Shown: positions 8,323-17,016, numbered from the stretch's first letter. The stretch is 45,729 nt of DNA from Oscillospiraceae bacterium (GCA_003538135.1 DPOR01000004.1:34910-80638); one strand, 5' to 3'. A program made the numbers and translations. The notes: generated from the sequence alone by a model not told the origin.

Positions 8323-9993
8323 TTATGCAGTTTCTATCGAATCGTCGCTCTGAAGCGAATATTTTTCCACCGCCATGTCGCGCAGGACGAACTTCTGAAT
8401 TTTTCCGCTCGCGGTCATCGGGAATTCGTCCATTATCCAGACATATTTCGGGATCTTGAAGAACGCGACGTTCTCCTTGTAGTAGGCCTTTATCTCCTCC
8501 TCGGACATATCCTCGCCCTCTTTAAGAATGACGCAGGCGCAGACCTCCTCGCCGTACTTCTTGCTCGGCACGCCTATGACCTGAACATCCTTGACGCGGT
8601 CATTATGATAGAGGCACTCCTCGAGCTCCTTGGGATAGATGTTCTCGCCGCCGCGGATTATCATATCCTTGAGCCTACCGGTGACCTTGTAGTAGCCGTT
8701 CTCGTCGCAGACGGCGAGGTCGCCGAAGTGGAGCCAGCCGTCCTTGTCGATAGCCTGAGCCGTGGCCTCGGGCATCTTGTAGTAGCCCTTCATTATGTTG
8801 TAGCCGCGCGCGCAGAATTCGCCTATCTCGCCCGCGGGCAGAGTCTCGCCCGTATTGGGGTCGACTATCTTGCACTCGACGCCGGGGAACGCCTTGCCGA
8901 CGGTAGCGCAGCGTGTCTCGAGGGAATCCTCCGTTGTGGTCATGGTGCAGCCAGGCGCCGCCTCGGTCTGACCGAAAACGATGACGATATCGTGCATATT
9001 CATCTTCTCGCTGACATCGTACATAGTCTTTATCGGGCAGGGCGAGCCCGCCATTATGCCCGTGCGCATATGCGAAAAATCATATTTGTCGAAGTCCGGA
9101 TGCTCGAGCATGGCAATGAACATGGTCGGCACGCCGTGGACTGCGGTGCAGTTCTTTGTCACAAGCGCATCCATGACCTTTTTGGCGTTGAACATATCAA
9201 TCGGCACAAAGGGCGTTCCGTGGGATATGCAGGACATGAGCGCGAGCACCATGCCGAAGCAGTGGAAGAACGGAACCGTGATACACAGCCTGTCGTCGTG
9301 GGTGAACTTCATGCCGTCGCCTATCGTCTGGCCGTTATTGAGTATATTATAGTGAGTGAGCATAACGCCCTTGGGGAAGCCGGTCGTGCCGGAGGTATAC
9401 TGTATGTTGACGACCTCGTGGCAGTCGCACGAGTCGCGCACCGCCTCGAACTCCTCAACGGGGGTTTTCTCGGCGAGAGTATAGAGATCCTTCCAATCGA
9501 CCATGCCGGCGGGGCACTCACCCTCGCCCGCATAGATAACGCTCTTTAAAAGCGGCAATCTGCGGCTCTTGAGCTTGCCGGGCTCGCAGCTTTCAAGCTC
9601 TGGGCACAGCTCGTTTATTATATCGATATAGCTCGTGCCCTTGTAGCCGTCAATGAGGACTATCGCCTCGGAGTCGGACTGCTTGAGCTGATAATCGAGC
9701 TCGAAAACTTTATAGCTGGTGTTGACAGTAACAAGAATACCGCCCATTTTTGCACTTCCGAAAAAGGTTAGCAGCCATGCGGGCACGTTAGTGCCCCAGA
9801 CGGAAATATGTGAACCCTTTTTAAGGCCTAGTGCCATGAAGCCTCTGGCTATCGTCTCGCACTCGTCGTTGAACTCTTTCCATGTTCTGGAGTAGTCCCT
9901 GTCGGTGTAGTCGATCATGTTGTCGTCCGGGTACTTTGCCGCCATATCGGCGATTTGCTGACCCAGAGTCTTTTCAAGAAACTTCTGCTGCAT
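8323..9993 (-). CDS. AMP-binding acyl-CoA synthetase (fatty-acid-CoA ligase type)
   Basis: This 556-residue enzyme should activate a carboxylic acid with ATP to an acyl-adenylate and then transfer it to CoA. It carries the P-loop YTSGTTGFPKGVMLTHYN (about 199-216), the FGQTEAAPG adenine-site motif, the GDLAVCDENGYYKVTGR hinge region, RGGENIYPKELE, and the catalytic lysine in TASGKIQKF near the C-terminus. Overall similarity is to medium/long-chain acyl-CoA synthetases; chain length is not predictable. The start is set at the ATG at 9993 because AAAGGA sits nine bases before it; an ATG three codons earlier directly abuts that site. Its presence implies uptake or recycling of fatty or aromatic acids. 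Confidence 0.9.
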   Translation of the reverse strand: MQQKFLEKTLGQQIADMAAKYPDDNMIDYTDRDYSRTWKEFNDECETIARGFMALGLKKGSHISVWGTNVPAWLLTFFGSAKMGGILVTVNTSYKVFELDYQLKQSDSEAIVLIDGYKGTSYIDIINELCPELESCEPGKLKSRRLPLLKSVIYAGEGECPAGMVDWKDLYTLAEKTPVEEFEAVRDSCDCHEVVNIQYTSGTTGFPKGVMLTHYNILNNGQTIGDGMKFTHDDRLCITVPFFHCFGMVLALMSCISHGTPFVPIDMFNAKKVMDALVTKNCTAVHGVPTMFIAMLEHPDFDKYDFSHMRTGIMAGSPCPIKTMYDVSEKMNMHDIVIVFGQTEAAPGCTMTTTEDSLETRCATVGKAFPGVECKIVDPNTGETLPAGEIGEFCARGYNIMKGYYKMPEATAQAIDKDGWLHFGDLAVCDENGYYKVTGRLKDMIIRGGENIYPKELEECLYHNDRVKDVQVIGVPSKKYGEEVCACVILKEGEDMSEEEIKAYYKENVAFFKIPKYVWIMDEFPMTASGKIQKFVLRDMAVEKYSLQSDDSIETA

Positions 9994-10110
9994 TGAAATC
10001 ATCCTTTCTTAATATTCGGCTCGTGCCGTAAAATAAGTATATATGGCGCCGCAGCCTATGGGCGCAGCACCGTTTCAACCGCTGAAGCGGCGATTGACTT
10101 AATAATTTAA

Positions 10111-10680
10111 TTAATATGTATGGTCGCAGATTTCGTTTATCTTGTCGCGCAGGGCGATAAAATCCTCGAACGCCGCGGGCTTTTGATTGGGGTTGCGGAG
10201 CAGAGCCGCGGGATGGAAGGTACCCATATAGAGTATGCCGCCGCGGTCATAGAAAAGTCCGTGTTCCTTTGTGACTCGGAAATCTTTCGAAATATATTTC
10301 TGCGCGGATATCCTGCCCACGCAGACGATTATCTTCGGGTGCATCAGAGCTATCTGGCTGTCGAGCCATGCGGCGCACGCCTCCTGCTCCTCGGGCAGGG
10401 GATCGCGGTTCTGCGGCGGGCGGCACTTGACGGTGTTCGCGATATAGATATTCTTGTCCCTGAACAGGTCTACGGTCGCCATGAGCTTATCGAGCAGCTG
10501 ACCGCTTCGCCCGACGAACGGCTCGCCCTTGAGATCCTCCTGCTGACCGGGTCCCTCGCCGATAAACATGACCTCCGCGTCCTCTTTGCCGACGCCGAAA
10601 ACGACATTCGTGCGCGTCCGGCAAAGACCGCACTTGCGGCAGTTCAGGCACTCCCGCCTGAGCTCCTCCCAGGTAGACAT
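10111..10680 (-). CDS. Uracil-DNA glycosylase, family 4 (iron-sulfur)
   Basis: This 189-residue protein excises uracil from DNA as the first step of base excision repair. The four 4Fe-4S cysteines are visible as C14, C17, C86 and C102. The active-site motif GEGPGQQEDLKGEPFVG runs from residue 41 to 57, and the second motif is HPAALLRNP near residue 158. Length is typical of family 4. The ATG at 10680 is chosen because CGGAGG lies seven bases upstream; a TTG two codons earlier is too close to that site. It is followed downstream by the acyl-CoA synthetase but with about 115 bases between them, so co-transcription is uncertain. Confidence 0.93.
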   Translation of the reverse strand: MSTWEELRRECLNCRKCGLCRTRTNVVFGVGKEDAEVMFIGEGPGQQEDLKGEPFVGRSGQLLDKLMATVDLFRDKNIYIANTVKCRPPQNRDPLPEEQEACAAWLDSQIALMHPKIIVCVGRISAQKYISKDFRVTKEHGLFYDRGGILYMGTFHPAALLRNPNQKPAAFEDFIALRDKINEICDHTY

Positions 10681-10969
10681 TGGCAAGCCTCCGTTTCATG
10701 TGATTATTTAGTAATTATAGCGCAGATTGTGCGGAATTAATATTTATACGGGAATAATTCTTCTTTTAAAGCCAAACAAGTATAAATTTTTTCTTTCGCA
10801 TTGCAACATCCCGCGCGGATTTGTGGAAAAAATCGCAGACGAAAAGCAGATATTCACCGCAAATCGGGGCTGAAAAACACGGGCGCCCGGCAGCAGGCGC
10901 CGATAATTTCTCAAAAAATGCAGAAAATTCACAAATTCATGCTATACTGACCGTCGGGAGGGATGTACT
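10681..10969. promoter_or_regulatory. Divergent intergenic region between the glycosylase and phosphoesterase genes
   Basis: This AT-rich gap must hold two outward promoters. Candidate -10 boxes are TATACT at 10943-10948 on the plus strand, before GGGAGGG and the phosphoesterase start, and TATAAT at 10714-10719 on the minus strand before the glycosylase. Neither has a convincing -35. No gene is supported here. Confidence 0.45.
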
Positions 10970-11836
10970 ATGACTGCAAAAAAGAAAAAGCCGATAATCG
11001 CCCTCGCGGTCGTCTCGGCTCTGCTTACGGCGTTGATTCTTTGGATAATTTGGGGCAACACGGCGCTGCAGCTCAACAAATACACGGTTTCGAGCGAGCG
11101 GCTGCCCCGAGCGTTTGACGGCTGCAAAATCGCGCATATTTCGGATCTGCACAACACCGAAATCGGCAAAGACAACGAAAATCTTCTTAATATGCTGAGA
11201 GAGGCGAAGCCCGATATTATTGCTATAACGGGAGATTTGATAGATTCCCGAAAAACCGACGTTGCCGCGGCACTGCACTTTGCGGGCGAAGCGGTCAAAA
11301 TCGCGCCCTGCTATTATGTCACCGGCAACCACGAGGCGAGGGTATCGGAATATGACGCTTTAAAGACCGGTTTAATAAAGCTCGGTGTAACCGTGCTCGA
11401 AAACGAGAAGACGGAATTGGAGAGAGAGGGCGAAAAAATCACTCTTATCGGCGTAAAGGACCCGAGCTTCAGCTCCGACTACTTATTCCACGACGAAGAG
11501 GCGATAATGGAAGCGCAGCTGAAAGCGCTTGTTGACAAGGATGACGGCTTTACTTTATTGCTTTCCCACCGACCGGAGCTGTTTGAGGTTTACGTAACCT
11601 GCAATGCGGATCTTGTCCTGAGCGGCCATGCGCACGGCGGTCAGTTCCGCCTGCCGTTTATAGGCGGTCTGGCGGCTCCGAATCAGGGACTGTTTCCGAA
11701 ATATGACGCGGGACTGTTTTCCGAGGGAAAAACGAAAATGATTGTCAGCCGCGGCATAGGCAACAGCATTTTCCCGTTTCGCTTCAACAACAGGCCGGAG
11801 GTTATTTTAATAGAATTGCAGACGGACGGAGCTTGA
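10970..11836 (+). CDS. Membrane-anchored metallophosphoesterase, YkuE/YaeI-like
   Basis: This 288-residue protein has a single N-terminal membrane anchor (about residues 8-28). The calcineurin-like phosphoesterase domain that follows has its metal motifs in order: DLH (59-61), GDLID (88-92), GNHE (119-122), SHRPE (about 199-203) and GHAHGGQ (about 219-225). Related YkuE/YaeI/LpxG-like proteins are phosphodiesterases acting at the membrane on lipid or cell-wall-linked phosphate; the substrate here is unknown. GGGAGGG lies seven bases before the start, and a terminator overlaps the stop codon. Confidence 0.9.
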   Translation: MTAKKKKPIIALAVVSALLTALILWIIWGNTALQLNKYTVSSERLPRAFDGCKIAHISDLHNTEIGKDNENLLNMLREAKPDIIAITGDLIDSRKTDVAAALHFAGEAVKIAPCYYVTGNHEARVSEYDALKTGLIKLGVTVLENEKTELEREGEKITLIGVKDPSFSSDYLFHDEEAIMEAQLKALVDKDDGFTLLLSHRPELFEVYVTCNADLVLSGHAHGGQFRLPFIGGLAAPNQGLFPKYDAGLFSEGKTKMIVSRGIGNSIFPFRFNNRPEVILIELQTDGA

Positions 11837-11852
11837 CTTTGTCCGTTTTTTT
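11821..11852 (+). terminator. Terminator overlapping the phosphoesterase stop codon
   Basis: ACGGAC and GTCCGT arms are followed by TTTTTTTC; the 5' arm lies inside the last codons of the gene. Confidence 0.75.
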
Positions 11853-11944
11853 CGAGCTTTTTGCAGAGCACGACAACCCGCCGCGCAAGCGGCCCGATTT
11901 TTGAAAAGACGGATTTTGATAAAACGGGGACAAACCCCCGTTTA

Positions 11945-12350
11945 TCAACATATTTGCATCTGTATTCCTCTCGTCAACGGGCGCGGATAGTCGTTGCCGA
12001 ACCGTATCGCGAATACAGCATATCTATATCCAAAGAGAAGTCCCGCAGACAGCAGGAAAACGAACAAAGCGGTGAGATTGCCGGGAAAATCCGTGTCGAA
12101 AGCTCGGATGAGTGCTGCCGACGGATTCGGAAAAAGTCGGAATGACTCAAAGCATACCCGGAGCGGCGCACTGCATTGCCAAAAGTTCCTCGAGGGCTTT
12201 TGGGGTATTCTCAAGCAGAAACGGTGCTGCGGCAAACGGTTTGCCGGCCGCGAGAGCCTTGCAGAGATAATTGAAGAAAAATCGCCCTCCGCAATACCGA
12301 CCGGCTGCAGCGCGGCCCCGGTCTTCTCGCTTCGACGAAAAAAGCACAGC
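11945..12350 (-). pseudogene. Possible remnant of a decayed protein-coding gene
   Basis: This 640-base gap between the phosphoesterase and mntP has no intact gene. On the minus strand two protein-like stretches occur in different frames. Near 12300-12150 a helical segment includes KPFAAAPFLLENTPKALEEL; near 12050-11960 a hydrophobic segment includes LTALFVFLLSAGLLFGYRYA. They could be parts of one former membrane protein broken by frameshifts. A perfect-looking hairpin at 11918-11947 (AAACGGGG / CCCCCGTTT) could be its old terminator. No family is recognised, so this is tentative. Confidence 0.25.
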
Positions 12351-12365
12351 ATATTATCCCGACAG

Positions 12366-12400
12366 CATAAAAACCGGCCGACACCGGGGTGCCGACCGTG
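12366..12400 (-). terminator. Terminator downstream of mntP (minus strand)
   Basis: On the minus strand CGGTCGGCACC pairs with GGTGTCGGCCG through two G-U wobbles and is followed by GTTTTTATG. The wobble pattern favours function on the minus strand. It lies about 75 bases beyond the mntP stop. Confidence 0.65.
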
Positions 12401-12475
12401 AAAATTCTTTATATTTTTCATTGTCCTCTTGAACGGGGTACGGTTCAATTCTGCGCGGCTTATGAGTTATGTTTT

Positions 12476-13060
12476 TTAAAAGCTTATGACCCCGAGATGC
12501 TCAAGGAGTATTTTTACGCCTATCGCCATTAGAATAATTCCGCCGGCAAGCTCCGCTTTGTTCGTGTATTTCTCGCCGAACGCATGGCCTATCTTGACTC
12601 CCGCTGCGGAAATTATGAAGGTTACCGCGCCTATAAACGCGGCGGCCGCCCAGATGTTGACCTTTAAAAACGCGAGAGTTATTCCGACTGCGAGAGCGTC
12701 AATACTCGTCGCTGTTGCGAGAACGAGCATCTTTGTGAATTTCAGCTCGTCGCGGTCATTTCCGGCGGCCGTGCTCTCTGCATCCTCTTTTTTGAAGCTC
12801 TCTATGAACATCTTGCCGCCTAAAACGAGCAGCAGCGCGAACGCCACCCAGTGGTCGTAGCGCTCTATCCTGTCGGCGAAGCCCGTGCCGAGGAAATAAC
12901 CGATTATCGGCATTCCCGCCTGAAAAATCCCGAAATATGCGCCTACCGCCGCGCTCTGAGCGAGGCTCGCCTTTTTAAGACACACGCCCTTGCATATCGA
13001 GACGGCGAATGCGTCCATCGCAAGCCCGACGGCGAGAATGAAAAGTTCAGCTAAACCCAT
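12476..13060 (-). CDS. mntP: Manganese efflux pump MntP
   Basis: This 194-residue inner-membrane protein has six hydrophobic segments in two similar halves, as in MntP (formerly YebN, DUF204). Each half carries the conserved acidic motif: AVGLAMDAFAVSI at residues 10-22 and ATSIDALAVGI in the second half. It exports Mn2+ and protects against manganese excess. The start at 13060 follows GGAGG with a seven-base spacer; an upstream in-frame ATG at 13108 lies in the riboswitch terminator and is not used. The gene sits behind a yybP-ykoY manganese riboswitch and a perfect promoter, which independently supports the assignment. Confidence 0.95.
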   Translation of the reverse strand: MGLAELFILAVGLAMDAFAVSICKGVCLKKASLAQSAAVGAYFGIFQAGMPIIGYFLGTGFADRIERYDHWVAFALLLVLGGKMFIESFKKEDAESTAAGNDRDELKFTKMLVLATATSIDALAVGITLAFLKVNIWAAAAFIGAVTFIISAAGVKIGHAFGEKYTNKAELAGGIILMAIGVKILLEHLGVISF

Positions 13061-13092
13061 GTTGATTCCTCCGTTTTTTACGGGGCAGGGAA

Positions 13093-13133
13093 TAAAAAAA
13101 AGACCCACCTGCGCCCTTTGCGCAGATAAGTCT
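13093..13133 (-). terminator. Intrinsic terminator of the mntP riboswitch expression platform
   Basis: On the minus strand GACTTATCTGCGC pairs with GCGCAGGTGGGTC through several G-U wobbles around AAAGG, followed by nine T residues. It ends about 30 bases before the mntP ribosome site. Confidence 0.85.
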
Positions 13134-13236
13134 CATCAATTAAAGAGACAAAAGCCTCTCCAAAGCAGGACCAGATATAAATCAGTGTGTTGACCCTGCC
13201 GCGCCCGAAAGTGCGCCGATTACTCCCCTATCGCTC
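13093..13236 (-). promoter_or_regulatory. yybP-ykoY manganese riboswitch in the mntP leader
   Basis: Read on the minus strand, the leader begins soon after the promoter with GATAGGGGAGTAATCGGCGC, the conserved entry segment of the yybP-ykoY family. It continues through a GGTCAACA segment, a CTTTGG...GAGAC segment and ends in a terminator stem before mntP. Known members bind Mn2+ and in Bacillota allow read-through when Mn2+ is high. The combination of the GGGGAGTA motif, an adjacent terminator and mntP downstream makes the call firm; the exact boundaries are estimated. Confidence 0.85.
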
Positions 13237-13241
13237 CCGAC

Positions 13242-13270
13242 AGTATAGCGCACAGCCCTGCCGATGTCAA
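13242..13270 (-). promoter_or_regulatory. Sigma-A promoter of the mntP riboswitch transcript
   Basis: TTGACA (13265-13270) and TATACT (13242-13247) on the minus strand are separated by exactly 17 bases. Transcription should start near 13235, at the 5' edge of the riboswitch. Confidence 0.88.
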
Positions 13271-13280
13271 GCGTATTTGA

Positions 13281-13309
13281 TTGAATTTTGACTTTTTTTC
13301 TGATATAAT
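13281..13309 (+). promoter_or_regulatory. Promoter of the murL-murD2 operon
   Basis: TTGAAT (13281-13286) and TATAAT (13304-13309) are 17 bases apart, with a TG extended -10 immediately upstream. The region is shared back to back with the mntP promoter. Confidence 0.75.
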
Positions 13310-13372
13310 TTACCGTGAATCGGGATGCCGTGCGGCGTCCGCGGTTATATCTATGCAGAAAGAGGTCTTGCT

Positions 13373-14749
13373 ATGAGCGGACGCTTTGAGGAGCTTCGCC
13401 GAAAATATCCGCAGTTTGTCTACCGCGGCTATTCGATAAGCGAAAAGGATGACGGGCTGCACCTGAGCTTTGATTTTTCAATCCCCGGTCTGTGCGAATT
13501 TCATCCGCAGACAAGGATAGACGGAAAAAGTCTCGATATATTCAATTCCCCCTCGTCGGATTACGCGAGGCGAATGGTTTTCTTCATAGGCCTTGCGGAG
13601 GCGGTCAGCTATTGGAAATGCGCCTGCCCGCCGAATTTCAGGGTGGAATGCGGCGAGTTGAGCGCAAAGGATATTGAATTTTTCAAAAAGCTCTGGTTCA
13701 ACGGCCTCGGCGAGTTCTTTTACAGAAACGGCATAAAAACCGATATGGCTTCTTTTGTAAATATAGAGGCTCCGGAGCCTCGGGAAACCCCGAAATGCGA
13801 AAGCTATGCTTCGTCCGGGATAGAGATAGTCCCCGTCGGCGGCGGCAAGGATTCGGCGGTCACAACGGAGCTTCTGCGCCCGTTCGGCGACAAGCTTCGC
13901 TTTTTCACCGTCAACGACCAACCGGCTCGCACGCAGTGCGTCCTGACGGGCGGCTACGGCGAGGACAGGATAATCAAGCTCTACCGCACTATAGATCCCG
14001 AGCTTTTGAAGCGCAACGCCGAGGGCTTTTTAAACGGTCACACGCCGTTTTCGTCCGTCGTCGCGTTCCTCTCGATGTATGCGGGCTTTATAACGGGCGC
14101 CGACGATGTTATTCTCTCGAACGAGTCGAGCGCCAACGAATCGAATATAGGAGGGGAGAGCGTCAATCACCAGTATTCGAAGTCATTCGAGTTTGAGCGG
14201 GATTTCGATGAATTCCGCCGCCGCAACTTCCCTCAAAGCGCCGTGTATTTCAGCCTCCTGCGCCCGTTTTGCGAGCTGCAAATCGCAAAGCAGTTCGCGC
14301 TGTATAAGCAGTATCACGCGATATTCCGCAGCTGCAACAGGGGAAGCAAGAAAAATATTTGGTGCTGCGAATGTCCGAAGTGCCTGTTTGTCGCCGTTAT
14401 GCTCTCGCCGTTCCTCTCTCCCGAGGAGCTGAAAAGCATTTTCGGCTGCGATATGCTCGACAAAACCGAGCTTGAAGCGGACTTTGACGGCCTCTGCGGT
14501 TTCACGGGAGTAAAACCCTTCGAATGCGTCGGCACGGCGGACGAGGTTGTGCTCGCGCTCGAAATAACGACGGAGAAATACAGAAATAGCGGGACGCCTA
14601 TGCCCGCCCTACTGCGCCGCTTCTGCGAAAAAAACACCGCCCGCGCGGACAGCTCTCTGCTCACGGGCTTCAACGAGGAAAATCTTATCCCGAAAAAATT
14701 TGACGGGTGCGTAAAGAGGATGTTTGAATATGTATCAACAGCTGATTGA
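13373..14749 (+). CDS. murL: UDP-N-acetylmuramoyl-L-alanyl-L-glutamate epimerase (MurL-like)
   Basis: This 458-residue protein resembles MurL, which converts the L-glutamate of UDP-MurNAc-L-Ala-L-Glu to D-glutamate in an ATP- and Mg2+-dependent reaction. It has a PP-loop-like ATP motif PVGGGKDSA (154-162), the LSNESSANESN segment (248-258), and a cysteine cluster C321...CCECPKC (331-337). Its length is close to that known for the family. Assignment rests on these motifs and on the directly following MurD-type ligase, the partner that defines this pathway. AGAGG lies seven bases before the ATG at 13373. The last 20 bases overlap murD2. If functional, the cell can make D-Glu-containing stem peptides without glutamate racemase. 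Confidence 0.85.
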   Translation: MSGRFEELRRKYPQFVYRGYSISEKDDGLHLSFDFSIPGLCEFHPQTRIDGKSLDIFNSPSSDYARRMVFFIGLAEAVSYWKCACPPNFRVECGELSAKDIEFFKKLWFNGLGEFFYRNGIKTDMASFVNIEAPEPRETPKCESYASSGIEIVPVGGGKDSAVTTELLRPFGDKLRFFTVNDQPARTQCVLTGGYGEDRIIKLYRTIDPELLKRNAEGFLNGHTPFSSVVAFLSMYAGFITGADDVILSNESSANESNIGGESVNHQYSKSFEFERDFDEFRRRNFPQSAVYFSLLRPFCELQIAKQFALYKQYHAIFRSCNRGSKKNIWCCECPKCLFVAVMLSPFLSPEELKSIFGCDMLDKTELEADFDGLCGFTGVKPFECVGTADEVVLALEITTEKYRNSGTPMPALLRRFCEKNTARADSSLLTGFNEENLIPKKFDGCVKRMFEYVSTAD

Positions 14750-16040
14750 TTATCTTAAAAATAAACGAATAGTCCTGCTCGGCATGGGGCGCGAGGGTCA
14801 CTCGACCTATAATTTTATCCGCCGCTACCTGCCCGAGCAGAAGCTGATAATCGCGGACGCGAAGCAGGTCGAAATCGACGACCCGAATGTTGAGCTTATC
14901 TGCGGCGACGGCTATCTTGACGCCATAAACCGCGCCGACACGGTCATAAAGACACCCGGTGTACCGCTGCTGCATTGGAAGAGGCCGCAGGGCGTGGAGA
15001 TAACCTGCCAGACCGATCTTTTTCTTCGCTATTCGGGCTTTAACTGCGTTGGAGTGACGGGCACAAAGGGCAAGACCACCACCTCCACGCTCATTTATTC
15101 CATGCTCCGCGCCGCCGGAAAAGAGGCGTGCCTGATAGGCAACATGGGATATCCCGTGTTTGACAGTCTTGAGGACTGCGCAGGCGAAACAGCGGTTATC
15201 GAGATGTCGTCGCACCAGCTTGAATTTACTTCCCGTTCGCCGCATATTGCAGTGCTGACAAATATATATCCCGAGCACCTCGACCACTATGACAGCTTCG
15301 AATGCTATGTCGGCGCGAAGCTCAATATAGTGCGCAATCAGGGCGAGGGAGATACGTTTATATATAACGCGGATCAGGGGCTCGACGGCTTCTTCGACCT
15401 CTCCGAATATCCGGGCGAGGCGGTCGGAGTCAGCGTAAACACTCCCGACGCCGAGAAGTACCGCGACATAAACCCCCATCTTTTGGGCGAGCACAATATC
15501 CAGAACTGTATGTTCGCGGCCGAGGCCGCAAGGCGCTGCGGCGTATCCGATGAGGATATCATGAGGGCGCTTAAAGACTACGAGGGCATAGAGCACAGAA
15601 TGGAATTTTTTGCTACCGTCAAGGGCATAAAGTTCGTCAACGACTGCATAGCGACTATCCCGCATTCCGTCATGTGCGCCGTCGAGGCGCTCGGAGACGT
15701 CGATACGCTGATTTTCGGCGGAATGGACAGAGGGCTCGACTATTCGGCATTTGAAAAGGCTCTGGAAAAGAGCAATATAAGAAATCTCGTCTGCCTGCCG
15801 GACACCGGGCATACCATCGGTATGCACATGGCGCAGAACGGGAGCGAAAAGAAGATAATTATCGCGGAGGACATGGAGGGCGCTGTGCGCGTTGCCCTGA
15901 GCGTTACTCGCCCGGGCTGCACCTGCCTGCTCTCGCCCGCCGCTTCGAGCTACAACAAATATAAAAATTTTGAGGAAAAGGGGCGCCACTTCAAGTCTGT
16001 CGTGCGCCGCTATGCTGAGATGGGCGGGGAGAAAGCATGA
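14730..16040 (+). CDS. murD2: UDP-N-acetylmuramoyl-L-alanine-L-glutamate ligase (MurD2-type Mur ligase)
   Basis: This 436-residue cytosolic ligase has the Mur ligase order of domains. An N-terminal Rossmann part (RIVLLGMGREG, 13-23) is followed by the ATP P-loop GTKGKTTT (111-118), EMSSHQLE (158-165), the TNIYPEHLDHY segment (178-188) and a C-terminal domain ending with LLSPAASSYNKYKNF...G. The overall pattern is MurD-like. Because it overlaps a murL gene it is expected to add L-glutamate, not D-glutamate, to UDP-MurNAc-L-Ala (inference from context; the substrate stereochemistry cannot be read directly). The ATG at 14730 is preferred over the TTG at 14724 because AAGAGGA lies nine bases upstream. 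Confidence 0.88.
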   Translation: MYQQLIDYLKNKRIVLLGMGREGHSTYNFIRRYLPEQKLIIADAKQVEIDDPNVELICGDGYLDAINRADTVIKTPGVPLLHWKRPQGVEITCQTDLFLRYSGFNCVGVTGTKGKTTTSTLIYSMLRAAGKEACLIGNMGYPVFDSLEDCAGETAVIEMSSHQLEFTSRSPHIAVLTNIYPEHLDHYDSFECYVGAKLNIVRNQGEGDTFIYNADQGLDGFFDLSEYPGEAVGVSVNTPDAEKYRDINPHLLGEHNIQNCMFAAEAARRCGVSDEDIMRALKDYEGIEHRMEFFATVKGIKFVNDCIATIPHSVMCAVEALGDVDTLIFGGMDRGLDYSAFEKALEKSNIRNLVCLPDTGHTIGMHMAQNGSEKKIIIAEDMEGAVRVALSVTRPGCTCLLSPAASSYNKYKNFEEKGRHFKSVVRRYAEMGGEKA

Positions 16041-16537
16041 GAGATTTCTTGAGCGAGGAAAAACAGCTCTGCGCCGAAATCGAGGAGCTGTGCGTGACCG
16101 CCCCCGATTCCGCGCATGCCCTCATAGACGGCGTGATAGCCGACTGCGGCGAGGCAAAAGCCGACCGCGCACAGTCTGCCGCCGTATCCCGCATCTGCTG
16201 CCGCTTTCTTATGCACAGAAAGATGAAAAGCCGCCTTACGGACACGCTTAAAACGGACGACGAGCTGCGAGCTGCGATTTTCGGCGAGCTGAACACCTAT
16301 AAATACAGCCTCGTCTTTCTCTTCCGGCGGCTCATTCGCCTCAACGAAACGGAGCTTACCGACGAACTTTTAAGCCTGCTTAAAAACAACCCCTACCGCG
16401 ACGACAGCGCAAAGGACTACTCCGACCGCTGGTCGCTGCGGTTCATAATCGACGAAGCGCTGCGGGCGCCGGACGATTATCTCGACCTGACAGACGAGAA
16501 TAAAAGGATAATAGACGAAGTCCGAAGCGGACTTTGA
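16037..16537 (+). CDS. Small helical protein of unknown function, third gene of the murL operon
   Basis: I do not recognise this 166-residue protein. It looks cytosolic and almost wholly alpha-helical, with many charged residues, three cysteines in the first half (residues 12, 19 and 33) and further ones near 54-55. There is no signal peptide or membrane segment. Its ATG overlaps the murD2 stop in an ATGA arrangement, so it is translated together with the two peptidoglycan genes. That placement suggests an accessory role in the same pathway, but nothing in the sequence shows one. A repeat region follows directly. Confidence 0.75.
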   Translation: MRDFLSEEKQLCAEIEELCVTAPDSAHALIDGVIADCGEAKADRAQSAAVSRICCRFLMHRKMKSRLTDTLKTDDELRAAIFGELNTYKYSLVFLFRRLIRLNETELTDELLSLLKNNPYRDDSAKDYSDRWSLRFIIDEALRAPDDYLDLTDENKRIIDEVRSGL

Positions 16538-16574
16538 AACGTAAATTCAGAAATGCCCGACGCTTTTTGAGAGA

Positions 16575-16895
16575 GATTTTTTTGCAGGCGTTTTCTTTTT
16601 CAAATAAAAAGAAAATGTCAAAACGCTGCAACAGACAAAATGTTTAGTTAAGGTAGGCAGCGAAGGCAGCGGGTGGATTTTACGGCATTACATCGTGTCG
16701 CTCACGCGACAGCACAGAGGGCAAGCTTCAATCAGAGAGCGTATTACACGACACGGGCGAAATGAATAGCTTTTCGGTGACGCTGACGCGTCAAAGGGTC
16801 GTCGAGTCGCCGACCCCTACAAAGCGAACAGCCACAAGCTGCCGCATAAACCTCGGACAGATAATATCCGACCATACACGGTTCAATATACGTCA
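16575..16895. repeat. Dispersed non-coding composite repeat, copy 3
   Basis: Bases 16583-16650 are a near-perfect reverse complement of 6660-6755, including the TTTTCTTTTTCAAATAAAAA palindrome. Bases 16700-16890 run in the same direction as 7190-7400 and share the blocks TTTTCGGTGACGCTG, GTCAAAGGGTCGTCG, TCGCCGACCCCTACA and GATAATATCCG. The element is thus a rearranged version of copy 2. No gene is supported from 16538 to 17016. Confidence 0.75.
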
Positions 16896-17016
16896 TCCGC
16901 TGTATTTTTGCGGGCGAACAAAGCTGCCCCTGCGGTGTGCCTCTTGAAACTGCGCCGCAAATTATTGCTTGTCCCCGCCGCATACTCCCCATTACCTCAA
17001 GAAAGAGGGTGCTTTT

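Noticed and set aside
10043..10071. GC-rich hairpin between the glycosylase and acyl-CoA synthetase genes as a terminator
   Set aside because: The stem is reasonable but no T-tract follows on the minus strand, so it was not called.
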